From NCBI RefSeq assembly GCF_000732635.1, contig NZ_JPMD01000026.1:1-64000 (forward strand): 64,000 nt of DNA, written 5' to 3'. The number at the start of each line of letters is the position of its first letter. Within the stretch, counting starts at the first letter, position 1. Position numbers and translations under genes: made by a program. Of this stretch, positions 48,085 through 57,304 are shown in pieces. Below the pieces are notes generated by a model. That model was not told the DNA's origin. It saw only the letters and a list, made by a program, of their open reading frames with translations, and searched no databases. The DNA is from Clostridium sulfidigenes. Its GTDB lineage: Bacteria; Bacillota; Clostridia; Clostridiales; Clostridiaceae.

Positions 48085-48489
48085 ATGGATTACAGTGATA
48101 AAGTTCTAGAACATTTTTATTCACCAAGAAATGTAGGTACTTTACCTGATGCTGATGGCATAGGTGAATGTGGAGATGTAAGGTGTGGAGATGTAATGAA
48201 GATATATTTAATTATAGAAGATAATGTGATTAAAAAGGCTAAATTTATGACCTTTGGTTGTGGATCTGCTATTGCATCATCCAGTATTGCCACAGAACTT
48301 ATTATTGGAAAGACTCTAGAAGAAGCCTGGAATCTTACTAATGAATCTGTTATAGAAGCTTTAGATGGATTACCATCTTCTAAAATTCATTGCTCCGTAC
48401 TTGCAGAACAAACTATACACAAGGCTATTAATAACTATAGAGAATCTCATGGACTTGAAAAGTGGAAGGATAAGTATAACAATGAATAG
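48085..48489 (+). CDS. Fe-S cluster scaffold IscU/NifU-like (second copy)
   Basis: 134 aa, clearly paralogous to the protein at 46423 and with the same three Cys motifs (RCGDVM, FGCGSAIASSS, HCSVLAEQ). It differs at the C terminus, which is shorter and lacks the Asp/His-rich tail of the first copy. It is set apart from the operon by a long hairpin, so it can be expressed separately. Ribosome site TAGGAGGGG. Confidence 0.9.
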   Translation: MDYSDKVLEHFYSPRNVGTLPDADGIGECGDVRCGDVMKIYLIIEDNVIKKAKFMTFGCGSAIASSSIATELIIGKTLEEAWNLTNESVIEALDGLPSSKIHCSVLAEQTIHKAINNYRESHGLEKWKDKYNNE

Positions 48490-48593
48490 ATGATGTTTTT
48501 GGTTATATAACTTAGTCCACATTAATATTAGTATAAACTCTCTTTAAATAGGCAAGGATAGAAATATCATTTCCTATGAAGGGAGTTTATTTT

Positions 48594-49112
48594 ATGGCTA
48601 AAAGTAGAGATTACATCTATATGGATGTAATGAATATCCAAGGAAAAAAGATAGGATATATAAAGGATTTATTAGTTGATTTTAATAAGGGGGAAGTGAT
48701 AGGATTTAAAATTAGTCCATATAGATTATTGGGTAAGGAGTTTAACGTACTAAAAGAGAATATAGTATATTATAAGTCTCAGCTAGTAATTAACAATATA
48801 GTTAAGGATAAATACTTAGAATTCTCAAGTATTCTGAATATGCATGTCATAGATAAATGTTCTAATATATTAGGTTTAGTAAGTGAGGTTATATTCGGTG
48901 ATGATGACTTTAAAATAAAAGGACTTGCAGTAAAAGATTATAATATATTCAGCATGTTTAAAAGTAGAAGTATTTTATTAAAACCATACTTGATACTAGG
49001 AGATGATTATATATTATATACAGCTGAAAACACTAATATAGCTTTGGAATGTATGCCTAATGTAGGAAAGAAAAAAGCTACTAATAAGGATGTATATTAT
49101 GAAAAAGATTGA
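48594..49112 (+). CDS. PRC-barrel domain protein
   Basis: 172 aa. Two PRC-barrel-like units are visible, one from about 5 to 75 (VMNIQGKKIGYIKDLLVDF) and one from about 80 to 150 (VIDKCSNILGLVSEVIFGD). The ATG at 48594 follows GAAGGGAG by eight bases; the in-frame ATG at 48576 overlaps that site. PRC-barrel proteins of this type are often linked to sporulation or RNA processing, but the role here is unknown. It overlaps the next gene. Confidence 0.75.
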   Translation: MAKSRDYIYMDVMNIQGKKIGYIKDLLVDFNKGEVIGFKISPYRLLGKEFNVLKENIVYYKSQLVINNIVKDKYLEFSSILNMHVIDKCSNILGLVSEVIFGDDDFKIKGLAVKDYNIFSMFKSRSILLKPYLILGDDYILYTAENTNIALECMPNVGKKKATNKDVYYEKD

Positions 49113-50133
49113 TTGGAATTGGAGTAACTTAGGTAGGTTAGCAATAGCTCTATTAATTATAGGTATAATAATATTTTTATTGTGGAAGTTTCCTATTTTT
49201 ACTGAGGTTTTAGGAGTAGTGATAATATCCTTTATAATTTCATATAGTATTAGACCTTTTCATAAGTTCTTTATGGAAAGGGGACTTAATAGAAAGTTAA
49301 GTGCTTTAATAGTAATTCTATCTATTATATTATTTGTAGTTATAATATTTTCTATTTTAGTTCCATGGATATATAATGAAAGCTCTAATTTTGCTGAAGT
49401 AATAGGTGAGATGAAAAGTTATTATGAAAGAATTACTGGAGATATTAAATATGTTACTGATAGTCCTTTCGTTAAGGAAGTATTATATAATTCCTATGAA
49501 AGATTCAAAGACGCTCTTATGGTAATTGTATCGAATTTTTTATCAAAAATTGTATCTATAGCTGAAAATTTGTTATTGTTATTTATAATACCAACTTTAG
49601 TGTATTTCTTTTTAAGTGACGGAGATAGTATTTCAAAGGGAATCATGAAGTATATGCCTTTTAGCAATAAATATGCCATTAGAAGAGCTTTAAATCACAT
49701 GGATAAGGTAATGGAAAGATATATAATAACTCAGTTTGAATTGTGTGGAATAATTGGTATATTGACCTTTATAGCACTAAAGGTAAGTGGTATAAAATAT
49801 GCTTTAATATTATCTTTAGTAAATGCAGTGTTTAATATAATACCATATTTTGGGCCGGTTATAGGAGCTATTCCAATAATTTTAATAGCACTTTTAACAT
49901 CTACTAAGAAAGCTGTTATTGTTATATTTTGGTTGTTTGTAATTCAACAGCTAGAAGGAGATATTATATGCCCTAAAATTTTAGGTGAAACTGTAGATTC
50001 TCATCCAGTAACCATATTATTACTACTTATAATAGGTGGTAGTATAGGTGGAATTTTAGGGATGATTATTGTAATTCCAGTATGGGTAATGATTAAAATA
50101 GTTGTAGGAGAAATAGATTATTATTTATTTTAG
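49099..50133 (+). CDS. AI-2E family transporter
   Basis: 344 aa with seven to eight membrane segments. The family plan is clear: two N-terminal helices, a soluble region, then FNIIPYFGPVIGAIPIIL near 247 and the C-terminal QQLEGDIICPKILGETVDSHP near 284-304. Members export autoinducer 2 or exchange sodium and protons; the substrate here is not determined. I take ATG 49099, with AAGGAT upstream; ATG 49090 is an alternative. Confidence 0.85.
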   Translation: MKKIDWNWSNLGRLAIALLIIGIIIFLLWKFPIFTEVLGVVIISFIISYSIRPFHKFFMERGLNRKLSALIVILSIILFVVIIFSILVPWIYNESSNFAEVIGEMKSYYERITGDIKYVTDSPFVKEVLYNSYERFKDALMVIVSNFLSKIVSIAENLLLLFIIPTLVYFFLSDGDSISKGIMKYMPFSNKYAIRRALNHMDKVMERYIITQFELCGIIGILTFIALKVSGIKYALILSLVNAVFNIIPYFGPVIGAIPIILIALLTSTKKAVIVIFWLFVIQQLEGDIICPKILGETVDSHPVTILLLLIIGGSIGGILGMIIVIPVWVMIKIVVGEIDYYLF

Positions 50134-50143
50134 TTTAGAATTA

Positions 50144-50172
50144 TTGACAATTGCTGAAATGCTAAATATAAT
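50144..50172 (+). promoter_or_regulatory. Promoter of the alaS leader
   Basis: TTGACA (50144-50149), a 17-base spacer and TATAAT (50167-50172), both consensus. Transcripts from it would carry the two 72-base repeats before the T-box. Confidence 0.8.
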
Positions 50173-50181
50173 TTATCATAT

Positions 50182-50325
50182 AAGTAGAGAACCAGAATCT
50201 ATGATTTGGTGTGAATCACTTACTCAGTGAACGCAGTGAGTCGAGTTTCAATTAAGTAGAGAACCCAAATCTATGATTTGGTGTGAATCACTTACTCAGC
50301 GAACGTAGTGAGTCGAGTTTCAATT
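50182..50325 (+). repeat. Two tandem 72-bp repeat units in the alaS leader
   Basis: Units 50182-50253 and 50254-50325 differ at only four of 72 positions. Each can form one hairpin from ACCCAAATC/GATTTGGT (less perfect in unit 1) and another from ACTCA/TGAGT. They begin about ten bases after the alaS -10 box and end before the T-box Stem I. Function unknown. Confidence 0.85.
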
Positions 50326-50334
50326 AAATATGAA

Positions 50335-50520
50335 GTTATGATAAGAATTAGTAGATATGGGAAGCTTTCAGAGAGAAAGTGGTAGGTGAAAACTTTCAGT
50401 GAAACATATTGAAGCTGTCTTGGAGCTATAATTAATTAAGAGATACTAGTTAATCTAGTATAATTAGGGTGGTAACGCGGAAAACTTTCGTCCCTTTTCA
50501 GGGATGGAAGTTTTTTTTTA
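50335..50520 (+). promoter_or_regulatory. T-box leader, alanine specifier
   Basis: The T-box sequence AGGGTGGTAACGCGG is at 50466-50480, followed by a terminator stem (AACTTTCGTCCC with GGGATGGAAGTT) and nine T. The specifier loop reads TTGAA-GCT-GTCTTGGAG, with GCT at 50414-50416 (Ala), matching alaS. Confidence 0.92.
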
Positions 50521-50582
50521 TTTTATTTTAGAAAAATTGAATAAAAGTCATTGTTATTAGAAAGAATTAGGAGGAATGTAAT

Positions 50583-53228
50583 ATGAATAATATGGGTTTA
50601 AATGAAATAAGAGAAAGCTTTTTAAAGTTCTTTGAAAGTAAAGAACATTTAAGACTTAATAGCTTTTCTTTAGTGCCTAAGAATGATAAGAGTCTTTTAC
50701 TAATAAATGCGGGGATGGCTCCATTGAAGCCATATTTTACTGGTATTCAGACGCCACCAAGTAAAAGAGTAACAACTTGTCAAAAGTGTATAAGAACTGG
50801 TGATATTGAGAATGTAGGAATAACCTCAAGACATGGTACTTTTTTTGAGATGTTAGGAAATTTTTCTTTTGGAGATTATTTCAAAGAAGAAATTATAGTA
50901 TGGGCTTGGGAGTATATAACAGAGGTTTTAAAAATATCTAAGGATAAACTATATGTAACTATATATCTTGAAGATGATGAGGCTTTTGATATTTGGACTA
51001 AGAAAACTGATATAGAGCCAAGTAGGATCTTTAGATTAGGTAAAGAAGATAACTTCTGGGAACATGGTGCTGGTCCATGTGGTCCATGTACAGAAATTCA
51101 CTATGATAGAAAATCAGATCTTCCGCAAATAGAAACTACTGAAGAATTTATTAAAGCTGGTGATGAAGATAGAGTAATTGAATTTTGGAATTTAGTTTTC
51201 ACACAGTTTGATGGAGATGGTAAGGGTGGATATGAGAGATTAGCAAATCCTAATATAGATACAGGAATGGGACTTGAGAGAATATCTACTATAATGCAAG
51301 GTGTAGATAATATATTTGAAGTAGATACAATTAAGGATGTTTTAAGTGCAGTTTGTAAAAAAGCTGGAAAAACTTATGGCGAAAATAAAGATTTAGATGT
51401 GTCTATAAGAATAATAACTGACCATGTAAGAAGTATTACCTTTATGATTGGAGATGGAATATTACCATCTAACGAAGGTAGAGGATATGTATTAAGAAGA
51501 CTTCTTAGAAGAGCTGCAAGACATGGAAGAATTTTAGGAATCACAGGTACATTCCTAAATGAACTTTGTAACGTAGTTATTGATAGTTCAAAGGGAGCTT
51601 ATGAAGAATTAGAAGAGAAAAAAGACTATATTAAGAAAGTCATTAGCTTAGAAGAAGAAAGATTTGCGGAAACCATAGATCAAGGTATGGATATATTAAA
51701 ATCCTATATCGATGAAATGAATGCTGAAAAGATAAATGTATTAAGTGGAGAAAAAGCATTTAAACTTTATGATACTTTTGGATTTCCAGTTGAACTTACC
51801 GAAGAAATTTTAGTTGAAAAGGGAATGAAAATTGATTTTGATGCTTTCAATAAAGAAATGGAAAATCAAAGGAATACAGCAAGAGCTGCAAGAGGTACAT
51901 CAAACTACATGGGAAATGATGAAGGTGCTTTAAACAATATTCCAATGGAAATAACTACTGAGTTTTTAGGCTATGGCACTATAAGTAGTAAAGGTAAAGT
52001 TTTATCTATGATAAAAGATAATGAGTTTGTAAGCAAAGTAGGAGAAGGGGAAAAATTTGTAGTTGTTACTGAAAAAACTCCATTTTATGCAGAAATGGGG
52101 GGGCAAGTAGGAGACATTGGAACTATATACACTGATAAATTCCAAGGAAAAGTTTTTGATTGTAAAAAAAGTACCAGAGGTCATATACTTCACTTTGTAG
52201 AAGCTATTAAAGGAGAACTTAAGATAGATGAAATTGTTGAACTGTTAGTAGATTCCACTGTGAGAAGTAATATATGCAAAAATCATACTGCTACTCATAT
52301 GCTTCATGAAGCTTTAAAAGAAGTCTTAGGAGACCATGTAAATCAAGCTGGATCTTATGTAGATGGGGATAGATTAAGATTTGACTTTACCCATTTCTCA
52401 GCTATGACTTCAGAACAACTTAAAGAAGTAGAAGAAAGTTTAAATAGTGAAATTCTTAAGGCTTATGATGTAAACACGGAGATTATGACTATAGATGAAG
52501 CTAAAGAAAAGGGAGCTGTGGCTTTATTCGATGATAAATATAAAGAGGATGTTAGAGTTGTATCTGTAGGTGAATATAGCAAGGAACTATGCGGTGGAAT
52601 TCATGTTAAGAATTCTGGCGAAATAGGGCTGTTTAAGATTCTAAGTGAGAGTGGAGTAGCAGCAGGAATCAGGAGAATTGAAGCTGTTACAGGTATTAAA
52701 TCTGAAAGCTATGTAAATGAAAAAGAGGAATTATTAAAAGAAATATCTGCAACTTTAAAGTGTGGAGAAAAAGATTTATTAAATAAGTTAAATGGATTAC
52801 TTACTACTTTAAAAGAAAAAGAAAAAGAAATACAAGGATTAAAGGAAAAATTAGCTAGTGGTATTGAAGATGAAATAATTAATAAAGCTGAAAATATTAA
52901 AGGAATCAATGTAATTGCAGCTGCACTAGATGATATTGAAGGAGATGCACTTAGAAATCTATGTGATAAACTTAGAAATAAGGTTTCAGATGCAGTTGTA
53001 GTTCTTGGGAGTAGAGTTGCTGGAAAGGTTCAATTTGTTGTAATGGCTAGTAAGGAAGCAGTTGCAAAGGGTGCTCATGCTGGAAAGATTATTAAAGAGG
53101 TAGCTATCATCACTGGTGGTGGTGGTGGTGGAAGACCTGACATGGCACAAGCAGGTGGAAAGAAACCAGAAAAACTAGATGAAGCAATTTCAAAGGTAAG
53201 TCAAATAGTAGAAACTTTAGTAAAATAG
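50583..53228 (+). CDS. alaS: Alanyl-tRNA synthetase
   Basis: 881 aa, full length. The class II catalytic domain (about 1-250) includes [12 protein letters not shown] near 93 and [10 protein letters not shown] near 229. The editing domain carries the zinc/His motifs [12 protein letters not shown] near 566 and CGGIHV near 670. The C-terminal coiled coil and DHHA1 domain end with the Gly-rich [15 protein letters not shown] near 848. Expression is controlled by the Ala T-box upstream. Confidence 0.98.
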   Translation: MNNMGLNEIRESFLKFFESKEHLRLNSFSLVPKNDKSLLLINAGMAPLKPYFTGIQTPPSKRVTTCQKCIRTGDIENVGITSRHGTFFEMLGNFSFGDYFKEEIIVWAWEYITEVLKISKDKLYVTIYLEDDEAFDIWTKKTDIEPSRIFRLGKEDNFWEHGAGPCGPCTEIHYDRKSDLPQIETTEEFIKAGDEDRVIEFWNLVFTQFDGDGKGGYERLANPNIDTGMGLERISTIMQGVDNIFEVDTIKDVLSAVCKKAGKTYGENKDLDVSIRIITDHVRSITFMIGDGILPSNEGRGYVLRRLLRRAARHGRILGITGTFLNELCNVVIDSSKGAYEELEEKKDYIKKVISLEEERFAETIDQGMDILKSYIDEMNAEKINVLSGEKAFKLYDTFGFPVELTEEILVEKGMKIDFDAFNKEMENQRNTARAARGTSNYMGNDEGALNNIPMEITTEFLGYGTISSKGKVLSMIKDNEFVSKVGEGEKFVVVTEKTPFYAEMGGQVGDIGTIYTDKFQGKVFDCKKSTRGHILHFVEAIKGELKIDEIVELLVDSTVRSNICKNHTATHMLHEALKEVLGDHVNQAGSYVDGDRLRFDFTHFSAMTSEQLKEVEESLNSEILKAYDVNTEIMTIDEAKEKGAVALFDDKYKEDVRVVSVGEYSKELCGGIHVKNSGEIGLFKILSESGVAAGIRRIEAVTGIKSESYVNEKEELLKEISATLKCGEKDLLNKLNGLLTTLKEKEKEIQGLKEKLASGIEDEIINKAENIKGINVIAAALDDIEGDALRNLCDKLRNKVSDAVVVLGSRVAGKVQFVVMASKEAVAKGAHAGKIIKEVAIITGGGGGGRPDMAQAGGKKPEKLDEAISKVSQIVETLVK

Positions 53229-53290
53229 TATACTTTTTGCATCCAATGATGGTATAATAGAAAATAAAGTAAGGTTGAGAAGGTGATATA

Positions 53291-53542
53291 ATGGATAAAC
53301 AACATACAGTTCAGTTTGATGTAATGAAAGATAAGAAAGATATGACAAAAGTTATACTAACTGATGTATATGATGCTCTAATTGAGAAGGGCTATAATCC
53401 AGTTAACCAGTTAGTAGGCTATCTTATATCTGGCGACCCAACTTATATAACCAACTATAATGGCGCAAGAGCATTAGTAAGTAAACTAGAGAGAGACGAG
53501 ATATTAGAAGAAGTTTTAAAATCTTATCTAGATATAAAATAA
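53291..53542 (+). CDS. ireB: IreB family regulatory protein (UPF0297/DUF965)
   Basis: 83 aa, a small conserved Firmicute protein with [18 protein letters not shown] at the start and [20 protein letters not shown] in the middle. In Enterococcus IreB is phosphorylated by the PASTA kinase IreK and affects cephalosporin resistance. The order alaS-ireB-ruvX is the standard Firmicute arrangement; the 415-base gap before ruvX is unusual and holds a structured RNA. Confidence 0.92.
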   Translation: MDKQHTVQFDVMKDKKDMTKVILTDVYDALIEKGYNPVNQLVGYLISGDPTYITNYNGARALVSKLERDEILEEVLKSYLDIK

Positions 53543-53568
53543 AAATGCCTTTTAAGGCATTTTTATTT
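53542..53568 (+). terminator. Terminator after ireB
   Basis: AAAATGCCTT/AAGGCATTTT with a short loop, followed by T residues. Confidence 0.8.
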
Positions 53569-53645
53569 TAAAATTACACATAATATGTAATAGGTAAAAG
53601 TGTAATATGGTCCGTTAAAGATGTATATAGTGTTGGAATAATAAA

Positions 53646-53675
53646 TTGATTTTATCCATTAGTGTTAATTATAAT
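53646..53675 (+). promoter_or_regulatory. Promoter of the structured RNA and/or ruvX
   Basis: TTGATT (53646-53651), an 18-base spacer and TATAAT (53670-53675); a second TATAAT is at 53680-53685. Either would start transcription about 20-30 bases before the folded element. Confidence 0.6.
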
Positions 53676-53709
53676 AGCATATAATTATTAATTTGTAATG
53701 ATCAGAATA

Positions 53710-53927
53710 AGGAGCACCTATATAAGGATAAAGAAGAGGTTTATCCGATGACTACCCGCTCTTTACTCCCATCTTCTTCAAAGTGGGAGTAAAGAGCGGC
53801 TACGACCCTGGATAACGATTTCCCCTAAAGGACAACGAATTCTAAGTATCGAAAATACTGATACTAAGAATTCTGTTAGTAACCTTCAGAGGGAGTAAAT
53901 AACTCTGTTTATCATAATGGAGCTCCT
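53710..53927 (+). ncRNA. Candidate structured noncoding RNA of about 218 nt
   Basis: The ends close: AGGAGC (53710-53715) pairs with GCTCCT (53922-53927), and GGATAAA with TTTATC just inside. Within are a 16-bp perfect stem CCGCTCTTTACTCCCA (53756-53771) with its complement (53784-53799), GGTTATCC-type pairing of TTATCC with GGATAA, and a 14-bp stem GAATTCTAAGTATC (53837-53850) with one mismatch. The G+C content is much higher than nearby intergenic DNA. There is no reading frame of note. It has its own promoter and no clear terminator before ruvX. The Rfam raiA motif is one candidate; I cannot confirm it by eye. Confidence 0.75.
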
Positions 53928-53957
53928 ATATTTGTAATATACAGTGAGGAGAAGAGC

Positions 53958-54371
53958 ATGAGAGTACTTGGATTAGATGTGGGTGATAGAACTATTGGAG
54001 TAGCTATAAGTGACCCACTAGGCTTCACAGCTCAAGGAATTACTACCATAAGACGTAAAAAGGAAGAGGCAGATATAGAAGAAATTATAAAAATATGCAA
54101 CGAATATAATGTTGATACTATAATTTCAGGACTACCTAAGAATATGAATGGTACTATAGGTGAGCAAGCAGAAAAGGTACAAAGATTTTGTGAAGCTTTA
54201 AGGGAGCACGTAAACATAGAAATTAAATTTTGGGATGAAAGACTTACTACTAGGGCAGCACATATGGCTATGTTAGAAGCTGATATGTCAAGAAAAAAAA
54301 GAAAAGGCTTGGTTGATAAGATAGCTGCTACTTATATTTTACAAGGGTACCTAGATAGTCTTAGTAAATAA
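53958..54371 (+). CDS. ruvX: Pre-16S rRNA nuclease RuvX/YqgF
   Basis: 137 aa. The RNase H-like fold begins with [15 protein letters not shown] near 4-18 (catalytic Asp), with [12 protein letters not shown] near 56 and [11 protein letters not shown] near 92 and a C-terminal [13 protein letters not shown]. It processes the 5' end of 16S rRNA. Ribosome site AGGAGAAG. It lies directly after the structured RNA. Confidence 0.92.
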   Translation: MRVLGLDVGDRTIGVAISDPLGFTAQGITTIRRKKEEADIEEIIKICNEYNVDTIISGLPKNMNGTIGEQAEKVQRFCEALREHVNIEIKFWDERLTTRAAHMAMLEADMSRKKRKGLVDKIAATYILQGYLDSLSK

Positions 54372-54499
54372 TATTATCATGAATAAGATAATATATAGTA
54401 TAAACTTAAATAGGCACTTATAGCTTACAGAATAGAATTATAATATAGATAATTTCTATATAGAAAAATACTACAAATATGTAGAAGGAGGGAATTTTT

Positions 54500-54763
54500 A
54501 TGGAAAATTTTTTAGAAAATATAACATTAACTGACGAAGAAGGTAATGACGTTGAGTTTGAAGTTATAACCAAGTTAGAAATAGAAGATACAGAGTATTT
54601 TATAGTAGCCCCTATTGATGATGAAAATGAGGATGCTATTGCATTGAAGGTTCTTAAGGATGAAGATGGAGAAGAATACTTTGCAACCGTAGAGGATGAA
54701 GAAGAGTTTAACATGGTTAATGATGCTTTTGAAACTCTATATGATGAAGGCGTTATAGAATAA
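54500..54763 (+). CDS. DUF1292 protein
   Basis: 87 aa, very acidic (Asp and Glu more than a third of residues). Family hallmarks are ITLTDEEGNDVEFEVI near 8-23 and YFIVAPIDDENEDAIALK. It is regularly found next to ruvX and fur/perR-type genes in clostridia. Function unknown. Ribosome site AAGGAGGGAAT. Confidence 0.9.
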   Translation: MENFLENITLTDEEGNDVEFEVITKLEIEDTEYFIVAPIDDENEDAIALKVLKDEDGEEYFATVEDEEEFNMVNDAFETLYDEGVIE

Positions 54764-54802
54764 ATATACTTCACCTAGTGGTGAAAGGAGTAGTGTTAAT
54801 TT

Positions 54803-55246
54803 ATGTCTAATGAGAAAATTGAAAATTTAAAACTTATTCTAAAAGAAAAGGGCTATAAATTGACACCTCAAAGAAGGTCTATACTTGATGAAATTATTAA
54901 AAATGAAGGTAGCCACTTAACCACAGAAGAAATATATGATTTAGTAAAGGTTAATTGTCCGGAAATTGGACTTGCAACTGTGTATAGAACTGTTCAGTTA
55001 TTAGAAGAAATGGGAGTGCTATATAAACTTGATTTAGATGATGGATGCAGTAGATACGAACTTTGTGATGAAGATGAAAGTCATCAACATCATCATTTGA
55101 TTTGTCAAAATTGTGGTAAAGTCATTGAGGTTGAAGGAGATCTTTTAGAGGAGTTAGAGCAGGGAATAGAAAAAAAGTATAACTTTAAAATAAAAAATCA
55201 TAGTTTAAAGTTTTATGGAATTTGTGATAATTGTTCTTTACAATAA
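54803..55246 (+). CDS. Fur-family metalloregulator
   Basis: 147 aa. The N-terminal winged helix has LTPQRRSILDEI near 18-29 and IGLATVYRTVQLLEEMGVL. The C-terminal half holds the metal sites HQHHHLICQNCGK (about 94-106) and a second Cys pair CDNC near 141-144, the structural zinc site. Fur, PerR and Zur cannot be separated with certainty by eye; Fur is most likely from gene order. The start is 39 bases after the DUF1292 gene. Confidence 0.85.
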   Translation: MSNEKIENLKLILKEKGYKLTPQRRSILDEIIKNEGSHLTTEEIYDLVKVNCPEIGLATVYRTVQLLEEMGVLYKLDLDDGCSRYELCDEDESHQHHHLICQNCGKVIEVEGDLLEELEQGIEKKYNFKIKNHSLKFYGICDNCSLQ

Positions 55247-55423
55247 TAACTTTATTATTAGTAGAGATGTTATATAAATCTATACTATATGATATTAAAA
55301 TTTCTGTTAGAAATTAAATACATATATGTACAGATTAGATTAAGATGCTCAAAAACCTTATCTTTTATATTAATAAAGTTAGGCAGAGCATAAAGTAAAT
55401 TTTGTAGAAAAGGAGGGTAGGTT

Positions 55424-57091
55424 TTGAAAAAAGAAAAAGAGAAGATTAAAATAATTCCTTTAGGGGGATTAAATGAGATAGGTAAAAATCTAACTGCTAT
55501 AGAATATAAGAATGATATAGTTGTTATCGATTGCGGATTGAAATTTCCAGATGATGAGATGTTGGGAATTGACGTAGTTATACCAGATGTTACTTATCTA
55601 GTTAAGAATGTTGATAGAGTAACTGGAATATTTTTAACCCATGCTCATGAAGATCATATTGGTGCTTTACCATATGTATTAAAGCAAATTAATGTTCCTG
55701 TTTATGGGACTAAACTTACACTGGGAATTGTGGAAAGTAAATTAAGAGAGCATGCATTATTAGGAGTGGTTGACTTAAGAGAAGTTAAGCCAAAGGATAT
55801 CATAAAGCTTACTAGTGTATCTGTAGAATTTATTAAAACAAATCACAGTATAGCAGATTCGGTAGCTATAGCTATACACACACCATTAGGTGTAGTACTT
55901 CATACTGGAGATTTTAAGATTGACTTTACACCTATAGATGGCAAGGTTACAGATTTAACTAGATTTGCAGAGCTAGGGAAAAAAGGAGTAACTGTACTCT
56001 TAGCAGACAGTACTAACGTAGAGAGACCAGGATACACTATGTCTGAAAGCATAGTTGGAGAAAGTTTCGAAAAGATTTTCCATGGTGCTAAGGGAAGGGT
56101 TATTGTTGCAACTTTTGCTTCTAATATTCATAGGGTTCAACAGATAATAACAGCAGCTAGAAAGTATAATAGAAAAGTTGCACTTTCTGGTAGAAGTATG
56201 GAAAATATAATCGCAGTTGCTATAGAACTTGGATATATTACTATAGAAGAAGATGCATTAATAAGTATAGATTCTATGGGAAAATATCGTGATGATGAAA
56301 TAGTTATGATAACTACTGGAAGTCAAGGAGAACCTATGGCAGCTCTTTCAAGAATGGCAGCTTCTGAACATAAGAAGGTAAATATACAAAAGGGAGACCT
56401 AGTAATATTATCTGCATCGCCTATACCAGGAAACGAAAAATTAGTTTCTAAGGTTATAAACCAGTTGTTTAAACAAGGGGCGGAAGTAGTATATGAATCA
56501 CTAGCAGAAGTTCACGTATCAGGTCATGCATGCCAGGAAGAGTTAAAACTTATGCATTCTTTAGTAAAACCGAGATTTTTCATCCCAGTTCATGGGGAAT
56601 ATAGACATTTAAAACAACATGGTGAACTAGCTGTTAAGTTAGGTTTGTCAGAAAAAAATGTGTATATAGGAGAAAATGGAGATCTTATTGAAGTAAGTAG
56701 AACATCTATAAGAAAAGCAGGTACGGTAGCTTCAGGGCAAGTTTTTGTAGATGGACTTGGAGTTGGAGATGTAGGAAATATTGTTCTAAGGGATAGAAAA
56801 CATCTATCACAAGATGGTATTCTAACTGTTGTAGTTACCATGGGTAAAGATACTGGAAGTGTTATTGCAGGTCCAGATATAATTTCAAGAGGCTTTGTCT
56901 ATGTTAGAGAATCTGAGGATTTAATGGAAAAGGCTAGAGAAGTTGTTAAAGAGGCCCTTGCACATTGTGAAGAAAAACACATTACTGAATGGCCTACTAT
57001 AAAAGCAACAATTAGAGAAGCTCTTAGAGAGTACCTTTATGAAAAGACTAAGAGAAGACCAATGATTTTACCTATAATTATGGAAGTTTAA
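55424..57091 (+). CDS. rnj: Ribonuclease J
   Basis: 555 aa, starting TTG behind AAGGAGGGTAGG. The metallo-beta-lactamase/beta-CASP fold shows the HAHEDH zinc motif at about 73-78, HTGDFKIDFTP near 164, the beta-CASP region and HVSGHACQEEL near 364. It is a 5'-3' exo- and endoribonuclease of mRNA decay and rRNA maturation. J1 and J2 cannot be separated with confidence. Confidence 0.93.
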   Translation: MKKEKEKIKIIPLGGLNEIGKNLTAIEYKNDIVVIDCGLKFPDDEMLGIDVVIPDVTYLVKNVDRVTGIFLTHAHEDHIGALPYVLKQINVPVYGTKLTLGIVESKLREHALLGVVDLREVKPKDIIKLTSVSVEFIKTNHSIADSVAIAIHTPLGVVLHTGDFKIDFTPIDGKVTDLTRFAELGKKGVTVLLADSTNVERPGYTMSESIVGESFEKIFHGAKGRVIVATFASNIHRVQQIITAARKYNRKVALSGRSMENIIAVAIELGYITIEEDALISIDSMGKYRDDEIVMITTGSQGEPMAALSRMAASEHKKVNIQKGDLVILSASPIPGNEKLVSKVINQLFKQGAEVVYESLAEVHVSGHACQEELKLMHSLVKPRFFIPVHGEYRHLKQHGELAVKLGLSEKNVYIGENGDLIEVSRTSIRKAGTVASGQVFVDGLGVGDVGNIVLRDRKHLSQDGILTVVVTMGKDTGSVIAGPDIISRGFVYVRESEDLMEKAREVVKEALAHCEEKHITEWPTIKATIREALREYLYEKTKRRPMILPIIMEV

Positions 57092-57191
57092 AAAGCTTCA
57101 TTTTTCATTAATTGCTATAAGTTAAGATTACACAAATAGTAATTAATGACAAATCTATTCTGTATTGGGATTTAATAATGTTTTAATAACA

Positions 57192-57220
57192 TTGACTTTT
57201 TATCCACATAATATTAGAAT
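57192..57220 (+). promoter_or_regulatory. Promoter of typA
   Basis: TTGACT (57192-57197), a 17-base spacer and TAGAAT (57215-57220). Confidence 0.5.
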
Positions 57221-57237
57221 TGAAATAGTTAATTTAA

Positions 57238-57268
57238 ATTGGATACTTAAGTATCCAATTTTATTTTG
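57238..57268 (+). terminator. Terminator-like hairpin in the typA leader
   Basis: AATTGGATACTTAAGTATCC... is a perfect 24-base palindrome (57238-57261) followed by TTATTTTG. It starts about ten bases after the predicted transcript start, so it could be the terminator of transcripts from rnj or a 5' stabilising hairpin of typA. Confidence 0.5.
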
Positions 57269-57304
57269 TGGTTTATTATTAAAATAAAATTTTGGAGGAA
57301 AAAT

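Noticed and set aside
50182-50325. CRISPR array or type III toxin-antitoxin RNA
   Set aside because: There are only two units, with no spacers between them, no cas genes and no ToxN-like gene nearby.
53115-53140. GGT repeat run as a microsatellite
   Set aside because: It encodes the conserved Gly-rich segment near the C terminus of alanyl-tRNA synthetase.
53710-53927. 6S RNA
   Set aside because: 6S is one long rod with a central bubble, while this element has several separate helices around a junction.
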